Of a DNA stretch of 64,000 bases, positions 33,871 through 45,060 are shown piece after piece. Source of the DNA: Hexactinellida sp. DTS-2022 (taxonomy: Eukaryota > Porifera > Hexactinellida); the NCBI GenBank assembly GCA_028753945.1, contig JAPNXP010000002.1, positions 2,232,001 through 2,296,000 on the forward strand. Direction: 5' to 3'. A program made the translations under genes and the position numbers. Under the pieces are notes generated by a model. It was not told the DNA's origin. It made no database searches and saw only the letters and a program-made list of their open reading frames with translations. Each line of letters begins with the position of its first letter. The first letter of the stretch is position 1.

Positions 33871-34860
33871 GAGCCAGTTGTTTCGAAATGATTTGAGAAT
33901 ATGTACAAAAAACCTCATTCTCCACCGTATTCTCTTCTTAACTTTAAACAATTTTTGAGCCAGTGGGGTAAAAGCAAATTTAAACGCCGCGATCCTATCG
34001 TCTATCTTATTATAAACTGTCCTAATGGAATCAGCAGCTCGTATCCCGGTCTCTGAATTAATTATGCTGTTTAACAATTCTGAACCAATTCTCAACAATC
34101 GCATTACTGTCTGTTGCATTCTCTGACGAATTAACTGTACATAAAATTATCCCACTCCACAACGGTAGCATTGGCATATAATACGTGAGAAGAAATTCAA
34201 CTATCTGGGGATTATAAGATACACTAGGATCAAGTTGCGAATTATCTTCGAAAACTCCATTTTAAACTCCATTGCTGGGGCGCCGGCGACCCGCCGGAGC
34301 AACGGGTGCACAAGTAGAAATGATAAACCAAAACCGGGGGGGGGGGGGGGCAAAGCCCCTGCACCCCCCTTCAAAATTGACCGGAGCAACGGGTGTACCC
34401 GCGCTGCCGTCGCCCTAGCATTGTATTACATAATTTTACACTCAAACACCATTTATTCAGGAAATGTGAGATCTCAGCGGTGCTATGATCGCTACTAATC
34501 ATTTCAGCTAATGGGATCGGACTGGTGGTAAACTCCGGGTGTTGTATTGTAAGGGCATAGTAATATATTTTCTTATAACAGGAAGGGGGTTTAGAAATAA
34601 TAGAAGTCGCATCTAAATTCAAGACAAAATCTTTACTTTTCATTAGTTTTAGAATTTCCAGCTGCTTATAAGAATACATATGAATAATAAAAGGTCATGT
34701 ACGAAATACTGAACATAGCCTGGTAAGGGGGATTCAGGAAGTAGATAACGGAAATACTGCTGGGTTGCTGATATATCTTCCATATATAAATTAGAAAACC
34801 GCTCCGTAGATTTCAATTCAGCTTTAACTTTCCGCAAACAATCTTGTGATTTATGAAATT
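33871..34860 (-). pseudogene. NOF-like (foldback/Rehavkus-type) transposase relic
   Basis: Minus-strand fragments match the protein of the 36.5-44.6 kb element. LNLDATSIIS and PIPLAEMISSDHSTAEISHFLNKW (34440-34650) parallel its LHLDATGSVV and PLAEMLSSNHTNVEI. YYMPMLPLWSGIIL-like sequence, SNAIVENWFRIVKHN and RIAAFKFAFTPLAQKLFK (33950-34190) parallel its C-terminal transposase end. The middle, with the second catalytic D and the CxxH block, is missing, and a 144-bp MITE sits in the gap. No OTU domain is seen; P-like sequence follows instead in the same open frame. Confidence 0.65.
34275..34418. mobile_element. 144-bp GC-rich MITE with 5-bp flanking repeat
   Basis: The ends CTGGGGCGCCGGCGAC and GCTGCCGTCGCCCTAG are imperfect inverse copies, with CCGGAGCAACGGGTG present near both ends. 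CATTG flanks both sides (34270-34274, 34419-34423). The core contains a run of about 16 G. Confidence 0.55.
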
Positions 34861-35140
34861 ACCTTAGCAGAGACCCTGATTACTTGAATTATTAAACTGT
34901 TTATTATAAATTTTTATAATCGAATTATTCACTGATAATTCTCTCATTTTACTACGCTCACTGTAAGATAGATGGCGACTAAATGAACTCTGCCCATCTG
35001 TGTGTTGAAGTGACAAATATCCTTCTGCGTAAATTTGACAAGTATGTCATTATCTACCAAATTAGTGCATCATTAATATAAAATATATAAAATCGACAAT
35101 TTTCAAACTTACAAGACGCTCTTGCTCTGAAGAAAGGACT

Positions 35141-35980
35141 TTTGTATGCCAGAATGACTCGCATGCTAGAATGACACAAACCATGGATATTCACTATCTA
35201 TGCTAGAATGACACGCTCTACTAATTATCTAATGACTGTTAGAACTTCACAGGTTTTTCAGTTCATTCAGACAATTACATTTCACTTTTTGTTATTACTT
35301 CTTTATCTTTAGATTTTAAAATACAGTACTGTACAGAGGCGGATCCAGGGGGGGGGCCCACCCTTCGAAACTGAAATTGACTGAAATTTAGGCTGAAATT
35401 GACAAAATAATTAAGAAACCTCAGCCTCAGTTTGAATTATGGCTCTTTATAAAGAAATTAGCCTTTAAAATGACTTCTGAGTGTATATAACTAAAAAGAA
35501 ATCTGGGGGTTACCCCCAGACTCCCTTATAAGTTGGTTCGCTTTCTCGCATTATTTTTTGGGCCCCCCCTTTTCAACATGTCTGGATCCGCCACTGCTGT
35601 ATTATTGGTGACATAATCACCTTACTAAATTCATAGTATTCTACCAAACGATTTAAATACCGAAAATTGGTGTTAATCCCTATCTTAATGTCTAAATTTT
35701 AAACATACTTTTCCTTTTTCTATCAGCGAATATTGGTTTTAAAATAATGAAATCAAATACGAAATCTTAGAATTCATTAAAACAACTAGTATAATGCTAT
35801 TTTAATATCTAAGGATATAGAATCCATAACAAAAACTGAAATGTAATTGTCTGAATTAACTGAGAAACCTGTGAAGTTCTAACAGTCATTAGATGGTTAG
35901 TAGAGCGTGTCATTCTAGCATAGATAGTGAATATCCATGGTTTGTGTCATTCTAGCATGCGAGTCATTCTGGCATACAAC
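35141..35980. mobile_element. Foldback element with 6-bp flanking repeat
   Basis: Arms of about 165 bp start TTTGTATGCCAGAATGACTC and mirror at GAGTCATTCTGGCATACAAC, with CATTCTAGCAT motifs repeated in each arm. AGGACT flanks both ends (35135-35140, 35981-35986). An unrelated MITE sits in the loop. Confidence 0.7.
35334..35596. mobile_element. MITE with CAGAGGCGGATCC ends
   Basis: TIR CAGAGGCGGATCCAGG mirrors TCTGGATCCGCCACTG, with G-rich GGGGGGGGGCCCACC and GGGCCCCCCC inside. CTGTA flanks both sides (35329-35333, 35597-35601). The TIR type is common among hAT-like MITEs, but the duplication appears to be 5 bp. Confidence 0.6.
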
Positions 35981-36049
35981 AGGACTATTAACCTTGCGAT
36001 TATCAGGTTTCTTGAACCAATAATTTACAAACTTTAGAACACACATCCG

Positions 36050-36531
36050 GGCTTAATCTTTAATTTTTTCAGCAAAAACATTAGTCCAATTACTAACCAA
36101 TGAAGTTATACCAGTAGAATTGGTAATACAAATATTATCCCACTCACTCAGTTCGAGATAAAACTCCCCACAGTTACTACTCAAATTAGTTAGAACTTCA
36201 ATCTCAGAACTCTCTATCACCATTTCTGTTTCAAAGTTGTCAGTTTTAAGTTGGAGAAGAGCCTTTATTCCTTAGATACACCGTCGCGAACATATCGTAC
36301 ATACGCCATAAGTAATGCTTCGCTATCACGAAAGGTTGACTCCTCAAGCTGCAGAGCGAATTATGTCGTTTGTAGATTCAACATTTCAACATTTAAAGCC
36401 ATTTCATTGATACTAAGTTATTCCTAAATGGAATTGATTTAATTACACTAGATGCATGTTAATTTATGACAGTAGAAATGCCCTCGCTTATTGTTGGAAG
36501 AATGAGCTTTTTCCCAAATGTATGAGTTTTC
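36050..36531 (-). pseudogene. ZBED5-like hAT transposase relic, downstream piece
   Basis: Minus-strand segments include ESTFRDSEALLMAYVRYVRDG and LLQLKTDNFETE (36250-36370). They resemble the 'DESTDV...LL.FVRYV..G' catalytic-start block of ZBED5-like hAT proteins. It is cut by the 8-kb foldback/NOF-like element; the BED zinc finger of the same relic lies beyond its other end (44610-45060). Stops are numerous. Confidence 0.5.
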
Positions 36532-37045
36532 ACGAGTGTGAAGTTAGCAGCGAAATCAGCAGCGAAATCCGAGCACACTTCTGTAGCTAAATAAAATGGA
36601 AACTAAGACAAATATCAATTAGTCCTTCAAGATTATAGAGCCTACTTGTGGTACATTGGGCCAATAAATTTTCAAAACATTTGGAGATTGGGTCACCCCA
36701 TGATGAGTTTGCAAAAAAGGTAATGTTTTACGAATTTTTGCATTTGAGTTCTATACTGAGCACACTTGTTAACGTTATACATGCAAACCAAGTCACTTAT
36801 ATAGTTCTCCTTTCGCAAACTTTGAGACTAGTAGCGGTATATTAGCTCAGGAAATTTTCAAACTCATCCGAGATCTGCTTATGCCATGATGACTTTGCTG
36901 ACACATATCTGATTCCCTCTTCCAAACATACATTTTGTTTATTAATATTCTAATACTACAGAAATGTTAATTCTAAAAGTTTCTAATATACTTCTTTCTA
37001 AAACTAAACTGTGTTCTATTCTATTCTACTGTTGCTCCATTTAAA
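36532..37045. repeat. Left inverted arm of the foldback/NOF-like element
   Basis: It contains the terminal block, one copy of the 187-bp unit (36640-36900), and the inner block ending at CTACTGTTGCTCCATT. All three appear inverted in the right arm. Confidence 0.85.
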
Positions 37046-37149
37046 AACGCGGTCATCATGTTTCATATTGACAACCTTAATTAGATATTCTTTCTTTATG
37101 TGATTTTTACTGTGCCGACTATACTATAGTATAGTGGCCCAGTATTGAA

Positions 37150-38495
37150 ATCACTGCCTTTATTTTTATTTTTTTAATTTCTCCGTTGCAGGTGCCCTGG
37201 CCACACCTGTATACATTGAGGACTGAAACTTGGCATGTAGTTGCGGAGTGACCGTCTAATTTGTACCTGGGGTTACGATTTTTTATCAAATGATTTAAAC
37301 ACCTATTTAAACTAATTATAGCTCATAACATGAAATAATTAATATTGAGCATGATAAAATTTACATATACGGATAGAGAATTAAATTCTACACCTTTTCA
37401 CAGTGCACGAATTTTTAAATTGAGTTTCGTTAGTGCCACAATAGAGTTGCAAGTTTCCTTTCTTTACTAACACTTCAGTTCCATTGAAAGTGTTAAATCT
37501 AATTCCATCGTTTCAACTTGTAATAATTATATTGATTTAACTTGTTAAATCTTACTCTATTGTTTCAACTTGCGATAATTAAATTGATTTAACTTATAAA
37601 TTCCAGCTGGTTTCTATTTAATTGTAGTATTACTATATAATGGATACATAAAATAATGTTATACAAGGAATTTGTTGACTCAACTCAACCAACCGTGGAT
37701 AACATTTCTAAAATAAATAACTAATAATATAATTTATTATCAATACATAATGAATGAATGGCATTAAACTCAAGATGGTTTATGATAGAAACAAACCTCA
37801 AATTTATCTACAGTTCCTTGTGGCTCGGATCAATTAACAAATGGATCATGACACCTTGAGGCGTTGATGACTTGGCGAAAAAAAATCCAAAATTGCAGAT
37901 GTGCTGACAGTATGTTCTTTTGGAGGCACTATCAATAACCCACCAACAAAATAGTGCCACCAAAGGAACATGCGTCGGCACAGCTGCAATTTTGGATTTT
38001 TTATTATTATTTTTGTTTGTATTTCTCCGTACAGGATGCCTTGGCCATACCTATATACATTATGGGCTGAAACTTGGCATGTAGGTGCGGAGTGACCGTC
38101 TAATTTGCACGGGGTTACGATTTTTGATTAACTCATTTTGGACACAGTTTTGACACCTTTCAAAATTTGTCTGGCCCATAACTCAAAAAATGTTTTACTA
38201 AACCCCCAATTTTCATTGCACCATTGGATTCACCATAAAATTTTGCGTATGATGGGAGAAGACAAATTTTCACAATGGATTTAATTCATGCCACAAATGG
38301 GGGTTGAAATTTCTTTGTTTACTCACACTTCAGTTCAATTGAAAGTGTTAAATATAATTTTTTTGTTTCAACTTGTAATAAGTATATTAATATAACTTGT
38401 TAAATCTTACTCTATTGATTCAACTTGCGATAATTATATTGATTCACTTGTGAATTCGAGCTGGCTTCTATTCAGTCGCAGAAATACTATACAAT
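37150..38495. repeat. 480-bp direct duplication flanking a small hairpin
   Basis: Blocks at 37180-37640 (CATTGAGGACTGAAACTTGG, GGAGTGACCGTCTAATTTG, TTGAAAGTGTTAAAT, CAACTTGCGATAATT) recur in order at 38030-38490. Between them, 37878-38003 is a foldback with arms of about 52 bp (AAAAATCCAAAATTGCAG on both sides). It may be the promoter/leader region of the transposase gene. Confidence 0.75.
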
Positions 38496-38715
38496 AGATT
38501 GAAACAAATTAATTATTCTGTCTAGTCATATGTATATTGTGACACTAAGTTATTCGATTGTCCTAATTTAGATTAGGCCCTTCATAATTTTTCCACAAAT
38601 TTGCATCTTGAGTGTTGCATCTCGAATTATTTAAAAGACCAGAATTATGTAATCAATAAAGTGCTTCTGTGATATTTGTTGTTTTATTTATAATTGCGTC
38701 CCTTTGCCCGAGATC

Positions 38716-41046
38716 ATGGGCGTAGATTTTTCTGAGAAATTCGAGCAGGCAATCTCAAGATTGGATTTACCATGGTCTGAAATCCGACCCAAACTCTGTT
38801 ATTGTAATTGGCGCGATTCTTTCTCAATTTGGGGTATGTTATCTAAAATAATATTTAATAGGAATCGAACAACTGTGAGGAAAAAGCTAATGCATTTTTG
38901 GCATAACAACAAATGTAATATTCAGGACAAAGTAAATGCGAAGTACGATTCTATGGATTTAGATCAGGATAAAATTCAATTAATTGTTAGTTTTGATCGA
39001 TCAAACTTGGGTAGTATTTTTCTTTCAACAATCCAACAATCAAATGACTCAATTCTGATCTCTACAAGTCCACAAAATAGTCCTCCATCACCGGTTATTA
39101 ATGAAAAAGGATCTGGTATCATTGAAGCTGATGATAATTTATTTTCTTTCAATTCTGAAACTCAGCAACCTAAAGTTCCTAAACGATTTACACTCACTCC
39201 TCAAGAATGGATATCTATTAAGCCAAAAATTGGATGCAACAAATTACTTTCAAATTGGACCTATATTTTCAACCAGAAGCTCAGCGTTTTTTTCCCCTAT
39301 TGTGTAATCAAATTTATATACCACAGAATTAATGTGAATTCGAGTTTTCGCGAACGTCGATTTATTGTAGCTCAAGCAGTTTGCAAATTTGCTGAATGTG
39401 TTAAATTTTCACTTTGGATTGATGAAGCGCCTCAATTTGAATTGGATTATTTGACAGTTAATTTTTTTGCAGAAGCTGTTCTTTCAAATGAACACTTTGA
39501 TAATAGAACTGCATACAGTCGAAAAATATCAGGGCAACAGCGAGAATCAATAGGCGAAAATATGTCAAGCATTTCAGCTATTAATTATCATTATGACCTT
39601 TTCAAGAACTCAGATGCTTTAGAAACTGCCAAGCACGGAAATATGAACCAGTTGCATTCAACGCATGTGCTACGAAAAATTAAGTCTCAACATTTTTCAA
39701 AACGTCGGTTCGATGATGATATGTGGGAGGATATTATTATTACAAAGAAAACATATGACAGCGCAATAAAAGGGAAAGTTATTGATGGGTACCTACAAAA
39801 GATATCAAGATATCCTATTTTCATACACATACATGTATAGTGAGGAACAATTGCTTATCTTAAAGTCAATTGACAAGACTAAATTATCTCTACATTTGGA
39901 TGCAACAGGTTCTGTAGTTAGAAAGATAGATAGAGACCAAAAAAATTTCTATACTATGCTCCAACATTAAAGCACCCAATAATGAAAATAAGCCCTATAC
40001 CCCTTGCTGAGATGCTGAGTAGCAACCATACTAATGTAGAAATTACACACTTTTTACACAAATGGAGCTATGATGTGAAGTTGGTATTGAACTATGAAAT
40101 CTGCCCCGCTCACATCGAAGTGGATTTTAGTTGGGTAATGCTGCATAGTATCTGCAGGATTTTTAATAAGGAACAACTTGAAGATTCTCTTGATGCTTGT
40201 TGGGATTTATTCACAATTCACCACAGAAATTTGAGAAAAATAGAAGTGTACTACATATATGCTCAGCTCATTTGATGCACCGCATCAGCTATAAACTAGA
40301 ACTTAATATGAGAACTAGTAAAGTTGTCAAAAGATGCATTATGTTTGTAATGGCTAGGCTAGTATCGTCAACAAAATTTGAACAACTTTTCATTGCTCTA
40401 TGTATACTGTGTTTGTCGAGAAGAAAATTTCCAGAAATCAACCTTCATCTGAATACAATTGAAAATGCACTGAGATTCGAGGGAAGAAGTTACTAATGAA
40501 TTTGATTATTTAGATGAAATAGATGAAGAACTTCCCAATGACTTTGGAGATGGTAAAAGTTACAAAGATAGATCTCCATTTGGTAGATATTTTGATACTC
40601 TACTAAGAAAATGTCAAGAACGAATTAATGAATTAGAAATTAGATATAAGACCACATATTTTGAGGAAAACAAGAACTATTATCTACCAGCGTTACCTGA
40701 ATTTTTATTCATACATTATATGCCAATATGTCCTATTTGGAGTAGTCTGATTTTAAGTCCAGTTATGTCACCTGGTGAAATCAATGTAAGGCATAGTAAT
40801 GCAATCGTAGAAAATTGGATGATAATTCTTAAATCGAATATTCTTAACAACGTGAATAAACTTAGACTAGGTGATTTCTTAAGAAAATTGCGAGGAGGTC
40901 TAGAAGGGAGAATAAATGCTTTCAAATTTGGATTTGAGCCTATAAGTGACAAAACTTTTAAGAGAACAAAGTATTTTTCTACATTTCAAGATACTACATT
41001 AGTAGAAGAGATCTGGCAAAAGCGAAAGAAAAAAAAATACATATTT
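38716..41046 (+). pseudogene. NOF-like transposase (broken by frameshifts)
   Basis: The ATG at 38716 opens MGVDFSEKFEQAISRLDLPW, a 374-codon frame with TLTPQEWISIKPKIG and HWRINxN-type N-terminal region ending near 39820. The core follows in other frames: YSEEQLLILKSIDKTKLSLH-LDATG (first D), PIPLAEMLSSNHTNVEITHF, HIEVDFSWVML (second D), CSAHLMHRISYKLE (CxxH) and, in the last part, CPIWSSLILSP and SNAIVENWMIILKSN. This DATG...DFSW...CSAH order is that of NOF/Rehavkus-type MULE transposases. Four frame breaks are visible: about 39825 (a CACATACATG slip), 39970, about 40245 and about 40495. So the copy is recently dead rather than ancient. It runs directly into an OTU domain. Confidence 0.75.
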
Positions 41047-41950
41047 TGATAAAAGTATCCCCAAAAACATTAGCTTGAATTTTCTACACAAATCCGGAAG
41101 TGTTAAAACTATCAGTGACAAGAGAAACTATAAACAGACTTTTGAATGTAAAAAAACTCATCCAAATTCTAAAATTAAGAACAAGCCTAATAGCAAAAAA
41201 ATGTTTAAGGACAATATAGCAACAAAAAATAGAATGAGCAAGTCCCTTATACCAGATTTTAGTGCAGAAATATCAAGCGATGACAGTGTTGTGATAAATG
41301 ATAATCCTCAAGGTGTTAGATTATATAATCATGGTCAATTTTGTCTAGGAGATCAAATTTGGCAAAGGGAGAAATGCAAGACTTTGAAACTATCTTATGT
41401 CAGTGGAATATTATATACTAATGAATCAAAAGACAGAAGTTTGGAAATCCGAGAGCTAAGGCCTTCTAAAGAAAAGAGAATTTCTCCTGATGGAAACTGT
41501 CTCTTTAGCTCACTCTCTTATATAATCACTGGTAGCGATCATTTTCACAAAGAAGTTAGGGAACTGTTAGTAGAGAATATGAAAGGTGCTTACCGAGAAA
41601 TATGCAGTGGTTACTGTCACAGTAAAATAGATTTACTATTAGAAGTCCATTGCCATTCAATTGAACAATACATAAATGCAAGTATGATTGATCGAATGGG
41701 ATCGTGGGGTACAGATATGGAACTGTTTTTGGCCGCACAAATATTAAAAACAGACATATTTGTTTATCAAGAGGCTTATCACTGCTGGAATAAATTTTCT
41801 GGTTATGGATTCATAGATAAACGCGATTCACATAAATTAACGGGAAAAAGAATATATATTCAACTATTTATGAACCATTTCCAACCTATTACCAAAGTGA
41901 ATTCAAAGGATGAAGTACAATGCGAATCCGAAACCATACCGAGACTTTAG
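41047..41950 (+). CDS. OTU-type cysteine protease domain of the transposon
   Basis: A 291-codon open frame (41075-41950) has no ATG needed, because it continues the transposase after a nine-A run (41029-41037) that shifts frame. Residues SPDGNCLFSSLSYIITG hold the OTU catalytic D-G-N-C, then HFHKEVRELLVENM, SWGTDMELFLAAQIL and, near the end, LFMNHFQPI with the catalytic His. OTU proteases remove ubiquitin or related modifiers. The stop TAG at 41948 lies exactly at the inner edge of the right inverted arm. The N-terminal 110 residues are basic and lysine-rich, a likely linker. The active-site residues are intact, so the domain looks well preserved although the upstream transposase is broken. 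Confidence 0.8.
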
Positions 41951-44609
41951 ATTAGAGAATGGAGCAACAGTAGAATAGAATGGAACACAGTTTAATTTTA
42001 GAAAGAAGTATATTAGAAACTTTTTGAATTAACATTAAAGTAGTATTAGAATATTAATAAACAAAATGTATGTTTGGAAGAGGGAATCAGATATGTGTCA
42101 GCAAAGTCATCATGGCATAAGCAGATCTCGGATAAGTTTGAAAATTTCCTGAGCTAATATACCGCTACTAGTCTCAAAGTCTGCGAAAGGGGAACTATAT
42201 AAGTGACTTGGTTTGCATTGTATAACGTTAACAAGTGTGCTCAGTATAGAACTCAAATGCCAAAATTTTAGAATATATACATTTTATGCAAAGTCATCAT
42301 GTCATAAGCAGATCTCGGATAAGTTTGAAAATTTCCTGAGCTAATATACCGCTATTAGTCTCAAAGTATGCGAAAGGAGAACTATATAAGTGACTTGGTT
42401 TGCATTGTATAACGTTAACAAGTGTGCTCAGTATAGAACTCAAATGCCAAAATTTTAGAATATATACATTTTATGCAAAGTCATCATGTCATAAGCAGAT
42501 CTCGGATAAGTTTGAAAATTTCCTGAGCTAATACACCGCTACTAGTCTCAAAGTCTGCGAAAGGAGAACTATATAAGTGACTTGGTTTGCATTGTATAAC
42601 GTTGACAAGTGTGCTCAGTATAGAACTTAAATGTAGGGATGCACCGGATCCACTTTTTTGGATCCGGCCGTATCCGGATCTCACCGGATCCTGAATTTTC
42701 GGATCCGGATCCGCTTGGAAAGAAAATACAGTTATATTAAGTTTGTAGTAATTGATATATGGTAAAGTAAAACTTCGTTAGTATGAAGACATTTAAATTG
42801 TCTCAATCTGTCAATCAGAGATATTTAATTAATTTATGTCTCCTATTACTTCATGAAAGTTATAATAAATTTGAATTGGCGTAGAGTATGTCACTATTGA
42901 ATAGTTTTTGTAAGTAATTAGAGGTTACTTGGATTAATAGAATCAATTAAATAGTTGATACACATACAGATTCGGATCCGGTGGATCCGGTAACCTCATC
43001 TCGCACCGGCCGGATCCCGGATCCTCCACAAATGGGGAAATCCGGCCGGATCCGGAACCGGATCCAGGATCCGGTGCACCTCTACTTAAATGCCAAAATT
43101 TATGAATATATACATTTTATGCAAAGTCATCGTGGCATAAGCAGATCTCAGATAAGTTTGATAATTTCCTGAGCTAATATACCGCTACTAGTCTCAAAGT
43201 CTGCGAAAGGAGAACTATATAAGTGACTTGGTTTGCATTGTATAACGTTAACAAGTGTGCTCAGTATAGAACTTAAATGCCAAAATTTATGAATATATAC
43301 ATTTTATGCAAAGTCATCATGGCATAAGCAGATCTCGGATAAGTTTGAAAATTTCCTGAGCTAATATACCGCTACTAGTCTCAAAGTCTGCGAAAGGAGA
43401 ACTATATAAGTGACTTGGTTTGCATTGTATAACGTTAACAAGTGTGCTCAGTATAGAACTCAAATGCCAAAATTTTAGAATATATACATTTTATGCAAAG
43501 TCATCGTGGCATAAGCAGATCTCAGATAAGTTTGATAATTTCCTGAGCTAATATACCGCTACTAGTCTCAAAGTCTGCGAAAGGAGAACTATATAAGTGA
43601 CTTGGTTTGCATTGTATAACGTTAACAAGTGTGCTCAGTATAGAACTTAAATGCCAAAATTTATGAATATATACATTTTATGCAAAGTCATCATGGCATA
43701 AGCAGATCTCGGATAAGTTTGAAAATTTCCTGAGCTAATATACCGCTACTAGTCTCAAAGTCTGGCAAAGGAGAACTATATAAGTGACTTGGTTTGCATT
43801 GTATAACGTTAACAAGTGTGCTCAGTATAGAACTCAAATGCCAAAATTTTAGAATATATACATTTTATGCAAAGTCATCGTGGCATAAGCAGATCTCAGA
43901 TAAGTTTGATAATTTCCTGAGCTAATATACCGCTACTAGTCTCAAAGTCTGCGAAAGGAGAACTATATAAGTGACTTGGTTTGCATTGTATAACGTTAAC
44001 AAGTGTGCTCAGTATAGAACTTAAATGCCAAAATTTATGAATATATACATTTTATGCAAAGTCATCATGGCATAAGCAGATCTCGGATAAGTTTGAAAAT
44101 TTCCTGAGCTAATATACCGCTACTAGTCTCAAAGTCTGGCAAAGGAGAACTATATAAGTGACTTGGTTTGCAGTGTTAACGTTAACGAGTGTGCTCAGTA
44201 TAGAACTTAAATGCCAAAATTTATGAATATATACATTTTATGCAAAGTCATCATGGCACAAGCAGATCTCAGATAAGTTTGATAATTTCCTGAGCTAATA
44301 TACCGCTACTAGTCTCAAAGTCTGCGAAAGGAGAACTATATAAGTGACTTGGTTTGCATTGTATAACGTTTACAAGTGTGCTCAGTATAGAACTCAAATG
44401 CCAAAATTCTTAAAACATTACCTTTTTTGCAAACTCATCATGGGGTGACCCAATCTCAAAATGTTTTGAAAATTTAATGTGCCAATGTACCACAAGTAGG
44501 CTCTATTAATCTTGGATGACTAATTGATATTTGTCTTAGTTTCCATTTTATTAGCTACAGAAGTGTGCTCGGATTTCGCTACTAACTTCGCTGCTAACTT
44601 CACACTCGT
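41950..44609. repeat. Right inverted arm with about ten tandem 185-189 bp units
   Basis: Units begin at GCAAAGTCATC near 42090, 42288, 42474, 43117, 43306, 43494, 43683, 43868, 44056 and 44241. Each carries CATAAGCAGATCTC, GAGCTAATATACCGCTACTA and AGTGACTTGGTTTGCA. From 43117 on the units alternate between a CTCAGAT...GATAATTT type and a CTCGGAT...GAAAATTT type, making a dimeric higher-order repeat. A hAT MITE interrupts the third unit. Confidence 0.88.
42634..43084. mobile_element. hAT MITE, GGATCC family (451 bp)
   Basis: The ends TAGGGATGCACCGGATCC and GGATCCGGTGCACCTCTA are inverse copies, with an exact 8-bp duplication CTTAAATG (42626-42633, 43085-43092). GGATCCGG motifs crowd both ends. 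The middle (CTCAATCTGTCAATCAGAG on) is shared with the longer element at 46847-50899. Confidence 0.92.
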
Positions 44610-45060
44610 TGAGTTTTCCACATTATCCATTAAAAGATAAATATTGTAAGATGCTTCAAGGCCAGCGTAATTTATTAAAAGAACTTTGTTAAACATTCCA
44701 TCAATTAACTACTATATGTAAACTGCTTGTGTAGAACCTGGAAATACTTTAGATCCTTGTATTTTTTATGAGGGTGTTTCTTTGTAAAGTGTTTATACAT
44801 TCGTGAAAGTTTCATAGCTTCATTAGAAAATTCTTTATTGCAGAGTAAACAAAAGGGTAACTGTTGATTAGTTGGTGAAGCCATGGGTGGAAAAGTGGGG
44901 GGGGGGAGGAGCAGGGGCCCCCCCCCCCAAATTTACAATTTGGCCCCATGTTGTAATATGTACAACCGATAATTGATAGGTCTCGCCCCCCCAGAATTTT
45001 AGGAATTTTTAGATAATTTTCCGCTTATGGGTGAAGCGATGAACCCAAATTTCAGGTAAT
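44610..45060 (-). pseudogene. ZBED5-like hAT relic, BED zinc-finger piece
   Basis: Minus strand reads YLKFGFIASPTN, then (after removing a 148-bp MITE) QLPFCLLCNKEFSNEAMKLS and KHFTKKHPHKKYKDLKYF. The spacing C-x2-C...H-x4-H with YLKFGF in front is the BED finger of ZBED5/SCAND3-like hAT transposases. It is 5'-truncated at about 45060 and 3'-interrupted at 44609 by the foldback/NOF-like element. Confidence 0.65.
44882..45029. mobile_element. 148-bp hAT-like MITE in the BED finger
   Basis: The ends CATGGGTGGAAAA and TTTTCCGCTTATG are imperfect inverse copies. An exact 8-bp duplication GGTGAAGC lies at 44874-44881 and 45030-45037. The body is dominated by G and C homopolymer runs. Confidence 0.8.

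Larger units (their letters stand above)
36532..44609 (+). mobile_element. Foldback/NOF-like (Rehavkus-type MULE) transposon, 8,078 bp
   Basis: Outer ends ACGAGTGTGAAGTTAGCAGC and its inverse (…CTTCACACTCGT) are bounded by the exact 9-bp duplication TGAGTTTTC (36523-36531, 44610-44618). The inverted arms are very unequal: about 514 bp on the left and about 2,660 bp on the right. The right arm is swollen by about ten tandem units and a MITE. Between them lie a 480-bp direct duplication and a coding region for a transposase and an OTU domain (38716-41950). Foldback-type arms with tandem repeats and 9-bp duplications are the features of Drosophila FB/NOF and of Rehavkus MULEs. It inserted into a ZBED5-like hAT relic. 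Confidence 0.85.

Noticed and set aside
42090-44410. Regular repeats resembling a CRISPR-like array
   Set aside because: Units are contiguous 185-189 bp repeats without unique spacers, in a eukaryotic transposon arm.
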